Positions 43,102 through 47,278 of a stretch of 47,278 nucleotides of DNA are shown in pieces (the first letter of the stretch is position 1; every line of letters starts with the position of its first letter). The translations under genes were made by a program, and so were the position numbers. The notes under the pieces are model-generated. The model did not search any database, was not told the origin of the DNA, and worked only from the letters and a program-made list of their open reading frames with translations. The stretch spans positions 1 to 47,278 of the forward strand of contig SKQC01000055.1 of the NCBI GenBank assembly GCA_007119175.1, in the 5' to 3' direction. The stretch comes from Myxococcales bacterium. GTDB taxonomy: Bacteria; Myxococcota_A; Bradymonadia; Bradymonadales; Bradymonadaceae.

Positions 43102-44438
43102 TGAAATGGATACCTAATTCCCTGGTCGCAACGGCTGTGATCGCTTTAATTCTCGTCGCTGGATGTGGCGACGATGGAGCAACGGAAAACGACAACCAGC
43201 CCAATAACGTCACTGCCAATCAGAACCAGAACCAAAATCAGAACCAAAATCAGAACCAGAACCAGAACCAGAACCAGAATCAGAATCAGAATCAGGATCA
43301 GAACCAAAACCAGAATCAAAACCAAAATCAAAACCAGAACCAGAATCAGGACGATCCCTTTGCCCAACTCCCCGACAAGCCCTGGGACTCCGGTGAAGCC
43401 GGCCCCTTTGAGGTCGGATATCGCTACGATTCCTTTGAGTATAGTCCACGTGGGGAAAGCGAAGAGGACCGCCCCATCGATGTATCCATCTGGTATCCCA
43501 CCTTCGAGGAGGAGGGAACACATGCCCGCTACGCCAATTTTTTTCACCACCCGGGCGTCTGGGAGGATTCGGAGCCGGCGTTAAACGCACCTGCGCCGGT
43601 GATGCTCTTCTCCCACGGAAACGGCGGCATCAGCACGCAGAGCTATTTCTGGACGGAATATCTGGCAAGCCACGGCTGGATCGTCATCTCGCCGGACCAT
43701 ACGGGTAATACCCTCATGGATATGGGCGGCGAATCGATCAATCTGGAGAGCGCCGTATATCGCCCGCAAGATCTCTCTGCGTCGCTCGATTATGTCACCG
43801 AACTTCCCGACGACGACCCGCTCGCCGGATGGCTCTCCGACAAGATCGCCGTCTCCGGCCACAGCTTTGGAGGGTTTACGACGCTCGCCATCGCCGGCGC
43901 CGAATTTGCAGTCGACGAATTGGTAGAGGCCTGCGACGACGAGGAACTCGACGAAGCCCTATGCGAGATTTTCTCAGAAGAACATTATGATATCTTTCGC
44001 GACGGCTTTCTCGATCCCCGTATCGAGGTCGCCATACCCCATACACCGGCCGGTGCCGACGTATTCGCCGATGGGCTCTCCGAGATCGAAATCCCCGTCC
44101 TGTTGTGGACTGCCGAGCGCGATATCACGTTGCCCAACGAGGAGGAAGGAGATCCGATCTGGGAAGGGCTCGACGGTGAAGATGACGTTCGAGTCGACGT
44201 CATCGATACCGGGCATTTTAGCTTTTCTAATATGTGCGACTTCGGGGCGGCGAGTCCACAAATTGCCAACGACGGGTGCAGCGACGAGTTCATGGAACCA
44301 GAAACGCTTTACAACATCGTCAATCAATACTCCATGGAGTATCTGCACCTGCACCTAAAAGGCGACGAGGATGCAGCGTCCTGGTTTTCTCCAGATCACG
44401 AGCCGCTGAACGAAAAGATGATCTTTTCCTATAAATAG
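43101..44438 (+). CDS. Lipoprotein alpha/beta hydrolase with Asn-Gln repeat linker
   Basis: 445 residues. Lipobox LVAGC (Cys22) is followed by about 17 residues and then 22 dipeptides of Asn-Gln (one is Asp-Gln), a flexible linker. The hydrolase domain (about 95-445) resembles platelet-activating-factor acetylhydrolase/dienelactone hydrolase: PVMLFSHGNGGISTQSYFW, nucleophile elbow VSGHSFGGFTT, acid in LLWTAERDITLP and histidine in DTGHFSFSN. It is probably exported and surface-anchored. The ATG overlaps the ACBP stop (TGATG). The linker may let the enzyme reach beyond the envelope; the ester substrate is unknown. Confidence 0.85.
   Translation: MKWIPNSLVATAVIALILVAGCGDDGATENDNQPNNVTANQNQNQNQNQNQNQNQNQNQNQNQNQDQNQNQNQNQNQNQNQNQDDPFAQLPDKPWDSGEAGPFEVGYRYDSFEYSPRGESEEDRPIDVSIWYPTFEEEGTHARYANFFHHPGVWEDSEPALNAPAPVMLFSHGNGGISTQSYFWTEYLASHGWIVISPDHTGNTLMDMGGESINLESAVYRPQDLSASLDYVTELPDDDPLAGWLSDKIAVSGHSFGGFTTLAIAGAEFAVDELVEACDDEELDEALCEIFSEEHYDIFRDGFLDPRIEVAIPHTPAGADVFADGLSEIEIPVLLWTAERDITLPNEEEGDPIWEGLDGEDDVRVDVIDTGHFSFSNMCDFGAASPQIANDGCSDEFMEPETLYNIVNQYSMEYLHLHLKGDEDAASWFSPDHEPLNEKMIFSYK
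43218..43349 (+). repeat. Hexanucleotide repeat encoding (Asn-Gln)22
   Basis: 22 tandem 6-bp units of AAY-CAR type (AACCAG, AATCAG, AACCAA and so on; one GATCAG). Synonymous codons vary between units, which reduces slippage but leaves runs of identical units. Gain or loss of units keeps the frame and changes the linker length. Confidence 0.9.
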
Positions 44439-44451
44439 TGTCCCGTCGTTA

Positions 44452-45630
44452 TTACCAGTCGTATTCGACGGAGTAGGTATAGTCGTCGACCAATCCGTGG
44501 CCACCGGCTGCCCCGCCGAGGGTAATCTGAAGGCGGCAGTGACCACCGTGAATGCCACTGACCGCCGGATTCCCCGTGGTTGTCAGCGCACCGACCACCT
44601 CACAGATCGCCGGCGTCATCGATTCCACATTCAATTCCAGTCCCCCGCCGCACAGGGGTAATTCGGCGAGCAAATCGGGGATCACTTCCACCTCGTAGAG
44701 CTCGTCGACGGCCATCACCGTCGATTCTCCTATCCGCGCTCCATGTTCAGATACGGCATGTAATTTAACCTCCATCGACGAGATATCGGCGGGACGCGCA
44801 AAATGGGCCTCGAAGGTCTGGCCCGATTCTTTTGGCGTCAACGTCACGGACCCGAATTGTTGCGGTGACATAGCGACCAGATGCTGTGCTTCGTCAAGGA
44901 CTTCAATTAACACCGCATCGGCGGGATCAATCTCGAAGGGCATCTTGCCGGAGCCGCGCAGTCGATGGCCTCGGTTGTCGATTTTTTCCATGCGTAGCTG
45001 GATAATATACTCGTCGAGGTCGCTCATCAGATAAAGTCCGACGCCGCTGCTCGGACACTGGCCGTAGGCTCCCTCGGGATCGGTGCCGTCGAGGATGCGC
45101 GATAGGGCCACGGAGTAGACCTCGCGGGCCTCCAGTGAAAATGAGTCCGTTAAAAGCTGCGATCCATCATCGGCCTGCTCTTCGCCATCGCCACCTTCGG
45201 GGTCATCGGCGTCATCGGCCTCCTCCTGCAGCGCCTGCTCTTCATCGGCCTCCTGCTCTTCGGCGGCGGCCGTTTCTCCTTCGATAGAAAAGACAAATTC
45301 CAGATCGGCCTCCCCTTCGCCCACAGCCTCCAGATCGAGCTGGACGGCCTGAATCTCTCCGGACTCTACGGCCTCAAACCCACTCACCTCCACAACCGAC
45401 GGGTCTGTAGAGAACACATCTTCCATCGTCAGATCGCGATGCTCAGTAGCCTCGCCACCAAATCCGAGCACCACCACTTCCGCCGTCCAGTCAACAGCCA
45501 GCGGATCGTCGAGATCGACATATAGGTGGCCCTCGGCACTATTGGGGTTCGCTCTCGGTTCCTCGGCCGTACATGCCCAGCTCAATGCCAGTGCGGCGAT
45601 AAGGGCGATTGATGCCAATTTCTCGGTCAC
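44452..45630 (-). CDS. Lipoprotein of unknown function
   Basis: 392 residues. The lipobox LSWAC gives a lipidated cysteine at residue 20. The first 100 mature residues are beta-rich (HLYVDLDDPLAVDWTAEVVVLGFGG). A low-complexity stretch of Glu, Ala, Asp and Gly (about 120-160) follows. The rest is beta-rich and includes three or four cysteines (YGQCPSSGVGL, PLCGGGLEL, AICEVVGAL, GGHCRLQITLGG) that may form disulfides. No enzyme motif is seen. Translation starts at a GTG, five bases after GGAG. It converges with the hydrolase lipoprotein gene. Confidence 0.75.
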   Translation of the reverse strand: MTEKLASIALIAALALSWACTAEEPRANPNSAEGHLYVDLDDPLAVDWTAEVVVLGFGGEATEHRDLTMEDVFSTDPSVVEVSGFEAVESGEIQAVQLDLEAVGEGEADLEFVFSIEGETAAAEEQEADEEQALQEEADDADDPEGGDGEEQADDGSQLLTDSFSLEAREVYSVALSRILDGTDPEGAYGQCPSSGVGLYLMSDLDEYIIQLRMEKIDNRGHRLRGSGKMPFEIDPADAVLIEVLDEAQHLVAMSPQQFGSVTLTPKESGQTFEAHFARPADISSMEVKLHAVSEHGARIGESTVMAVDELYEVEVIPDLLAELPLCGGGLELNVESMTPAICEVVGALTTTGNPAVSGIHGGHCRLQITLGGAAGGHGLVDDYTYSVEYDW

Positions 45631-45822
45631 GACTGCTCCACCGTTGAGTACTCCAGGAGTGCGCTCGCCAATATACTAAAGGTGCTGCCCAGGCTGCACA
45701 AATTCCCGGGCACTCCGCAGCATTGGTCTGCGGGACAATCACGACCTGTCAAGAATTGGTTTTGCGCTCAAAAAGGGGGCAAAAAGAGCCTTTGAAGCCC
45801 GCCCGTCGCCGTTTTCTCCGTC

Positions 45823-45851
45823 TTGCAATGAGCCGGATCATAGATTAATTT
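45823..45851 (+). promoter_or_regulatory. Possible promoter upstream of the cold-shock gene
   Basis: TTGCAA and TAATTT are separated by 17 bases, matching a sigma-70-type arrangement. If used, the mRNA would have a 5' leader of about 200 bases before the cold-shock start, which is usual for csp genes. The rest of 45631-46062 shows no gene. Assigned by eye only. Confidence 0.3.
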
Positions 45852-46062
45852 TGAAGTAGTGGTGTTCCCGGTCCCGCCTTCATCGTGCATCTGTCGGCGG
45901 CGTCCCACCTCTGGAGGGTCCGTCCGCGGAGTCATGCCACGGTCCCGGAGCATCGTATTTTGATCGGCTAACCCATTCTGCCCGTAGCCCGGGCACGCGC
46001 GGCCAGAGGATGCGCGCACGACAGCGGGAGGAAGTGCCGCTGCATTGAGGAGAAAACGTATT

Positions 46063-46275
46063 ATGTCGCAACGCTTTGTTGGTTCCGTCAAATGGTTTAG
46101 TGAGCAAAAGGGATACGGCTTCATCAGTCAACCCGATGGGGAAGACGTATTCTGTCACTTCAGCGCAATTCAGATGCCGGGATATAAGACCCTGCAAGAA
46201 GATCAGCGGGTCGAATTCGAGGTCGAAGAAGGGCCCAAAGGTCTTCAAGCGGTCAACGTCATTCCCATCGATTGA
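46063..46275 (+). CDS. Cold-shock protein (CspA family)
   Basis: 70 residues forming a single cold-shock OB fold. RNP1 is KGYGFI and RNP2 is DVFCHFSAI, where the usual VFVHFSAI has a Cys substitution. The N-terminal [11 protein letters not shown] is typical. It binds single-stranded RNA or DNA and melts secondary structure in the cytosol. GAGGAG lies about 10 bases before the ATG. A terminator follows the gene. The long leader upstream suggests post-transcriptional control, as in E. coli cspA. It is monocistronic. Confidence 0.95.
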   Translation: MSQRFVGSVKWFSEQKGYGFISQPDGEDVFCHFSAIQMPGYKTLQEDQRVEFEVEEGPKGLQAVNVIPID

Positions 46276-46318
46276 CACCGGGACGCAGAATTTCTCCGGT
46301 ATCGATCGCGCCGATTCA

Positions 46319-46347
46319 GTCGGGTCCCCAGGCCCGGCTGTTTTTTT
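46319..46347 (+). terminator. Rho-independent terminator of the cold-shock gene
   Basis: CGGGTCC...GGCCCG pairs with a small loop and one wobble, followed by GCTG and seven T residues. It lies about 45 bases after the stop at 46275. Confidence 0.75.
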
Positions 46348-46375
46348 ATGTATCCACCATCGACGCCTGTTAATA

Positions 46376-46485
46376 TAAGCGTTCGGCCCCTGGGGCACGC
46401 GGCCAGCCTGGCCGCCTCTCGGGCTACTGCCCCGAACCTCAGGGGCGTATTGGCGCATAATTTCGTCACCCAACTGAACGCCTAC
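46376..46485 (-). repeat. Structured dispersed repeat, copy 2, with 9-bp flanking direct repeats
   Basis: About 110 bp, the reverse-oriented relative of the copy at 21546-21640. Its ends are short inverted repeats (TAAGCGTTC and GAACGCCTAC). The same 9 bases, CTGTTAATA, flank it at 46367-46375 and 46486-46494, as expected for a target-site duplication. Inside are the conserved TTCGTCACC block (minus strand GGTGACGAA), a CAGGGGC/GCCCCTG pair, and the palindrome GCGGCCAGCCTGGCCGC. The right duplication covers the stop codon of the CAP-domain gene without changing it. Confidence 0.8.
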
Positions 46486-46488
46486 CTG

Positions 46489-47181
46489 TTAATACCCGCC
46501 GGCAAATAAGGTCGTCATCACGTAGCCGCGCGAGGTCTCGATGACGCCGAAGCCCACATATGAAACCTCCTCGCGCAACACATTGCGGCGATGGCCGTCA
46601 GACTCCATCCACGCCGTATGAGCGAGGGCCATTGTCGGCGACATGGCAATATTTTCCGCCGACGCTTTCCACTGCACGCCCCGCTCGGCAAGTCGGTCGC
46701 CGGGCTCCATTCCCTCCGGAGTGACGTGGCTGAAATAATCGCGCTCGCGCATATCAAGACTGTGCTCTCGCCCCGCCCACACCAGTCGCAAATCACAGCT
46801 CAAAGGCTCCATGTCGCGGGCCTCACGCTCGCAATTGGCAAGCCGGAATAAAAGCGTCTCATAATCGTCGCCGCAGCGCCCCTGACGGTCCGGCTGCGCC
46901 TGCTCCCATCGGTCGTCGGGCACCGCATCTTCATGGGCATCTCTAATATCACCGTGTTCGACGTCGTCGAGACCGCACAATACATTGGGCTCGGCAGTTG
47001 CCGAGTCCCAGTCGCCACGAGTGGCCGGGCCACCGATCCCGCCTTCGACGACCACATGGCGAATCTGTACGTCGGAATCAGTCTCCAGAGTTTCAGCGTC
47101 GCTGCCGGTGGCACAACTCACCAAGCAGGCCGCAAATACAACGACTACGACCACATTTCCGCCATCTTTTAATTGCCTCAT
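46489..47181 (-). CDS. CAP/SCP-domain lipoprotein
   Basis: 230 residues from the ATG at 47181. Lipobox LVSC gives a lipidated cysteine at residue 23. A 75-residue acidic linker leads to a CAP domain (about 105-230) like those of SCP/PR-1 and bacterial YkwD: LLFRLANCEREARDMEPL, AGREHSLDMRERDYFSHVTPEG, GVQWKASAENIAM, AHTAWMESDGHRRNVL, and GFGVIETSRGYVMTTLF. The two His (in REHS and DGHR) and the Glu of AENIA that form the CAP cavity are present. It probably acts on the envelope or outside; the target is unknown. The upstream open frame of 23 codons lacks a ribosome-binding site. Confidence 0.85.
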   Translation of the reverse strand: MRQLKDGGNVVVVVVFAACLVSCATGSDAETLETDSDVQIRHVVVEGGIGGPATRGDWDSATAEPNVLCGLDDVEHGDIRDAHEDAVPDDRWEQAQPDRQGRCGDDYETLLFRLANCEREARDMEPLSCDLRLVWAGREHSLDMRERDYFSHVTPEGMEPGDRLAERGVQWKASAENIAMSPTMALAHTAWMESDGHRRNVLREEVSYVGFGVIETSRGYVMTTLFAGGY

Positions 47182-47278
47182 CGTCGTCACCGCCAGGCTA
47201 TCGACATACACCTCATTATTGACAAACGGCGGCGAACCACCGCGCCACACAGAATAACAACCTGTGCGCGCAGGACGA

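Noticed and set aside
43218-43349. Tandem repeat considered as a CRISPR array
   Set aside because: The unit is 6 bp with no spacers and it lies within a reading frame, so it is a coding repeat.

Overview
The window looks like one contiguous stretch of chromosome from a free-living Gram-negative bacterium, most likely a predatory or social deltaproteobacterial/Myxococcota-type lineage such as the Bradymonadales. This placement is an inference from several traits together: high GC with strongly acidic proteins, many lipoproteins with a lipobox followed by low-complexity linkers (including an Asn-Gln dipeptide repeat), a Ser/Thr kinase fused to an ATPase/TPR module, an M64 peptidase lipoprotein, a bacterial acyl-CoA-binding protein, and outer-membrane barrel proteins. 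No phage, plasmid, integrase or CRISPR array was seen.

Layout. 1-5.3 kb: tRNA-Asn, a TesB thioesterase, a nitronate-monooxygenase-like flavoprotein, an acidic outer-membrane protein, a DUF697 GTPase and a 46-residue membrane peptide. 5.3-15.8 kb (all minus strand): the heat-shock block hrcA-grpE-dnaK, a strong terminator, then dnaJ, a periplasmic binding protein, a site-2-type protease, a zinc-ribbon membrane protein, thiL and a methyltransferase, with ATGA overlaps at two junctions. 15.9-19.3 kb: a flippase-like membrane protein overlapping a glycosyltransferase-like/coiled-coil fusion, then a stand-alone receiver. 19.6-21.7 kb: tRNA-Cys, a membrane-anchored GrpE-like protein whose 3' end overlaps a convergent membrane protein by 154 bp, and a small structured repeat. 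21.7-31 kb: an M64 peptidase lipoprotein, then a minus-strand signalling run: kinase/ATPase/TPR protein, FAD oxidoreductase, a histidine-kinase-like protein without an ATPase domain, and a complete histidine kinase. 31.5-40.6 kb: a divergent class A penicillin-binding protein, an S41 peptidase lipoprotein, a small outer-membrane protein, a voltage-gated ion channel, an Ala/Glu-rich lipoprotein and an unknown protein. 40.7-47.2 kb: a Rho-type ATPase lacking the N-terminal RNA-binding domain, an alpha/beta hydrolase, an acyl-CoA-binding protein coupled to a lipoprotein esterase with an Asn-Gln linker, another lipoprotein, a cold-shock protein, a second copy of the structured repeat flanked by 9-bp direct repeats, and a CAP-domain lipoprotein.

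The genes group into three themes: protein folding (HrcA/GrpE/DnaK/DnaJ plus a second, membrane-bound GrpE-like protein), envelope construction and surface lipoproteins, and phosphorylation signalling. The most unusual items are the Rho-like motor with a basic tail in place of the OB fold, the two copies of a structured mobile-like repeat, the membrane-anchored GrpE paralogue, the glycosyltransferase/coiled-coil fusion, and the histidine-kinase pair in which one member lacks the catalytic domain.
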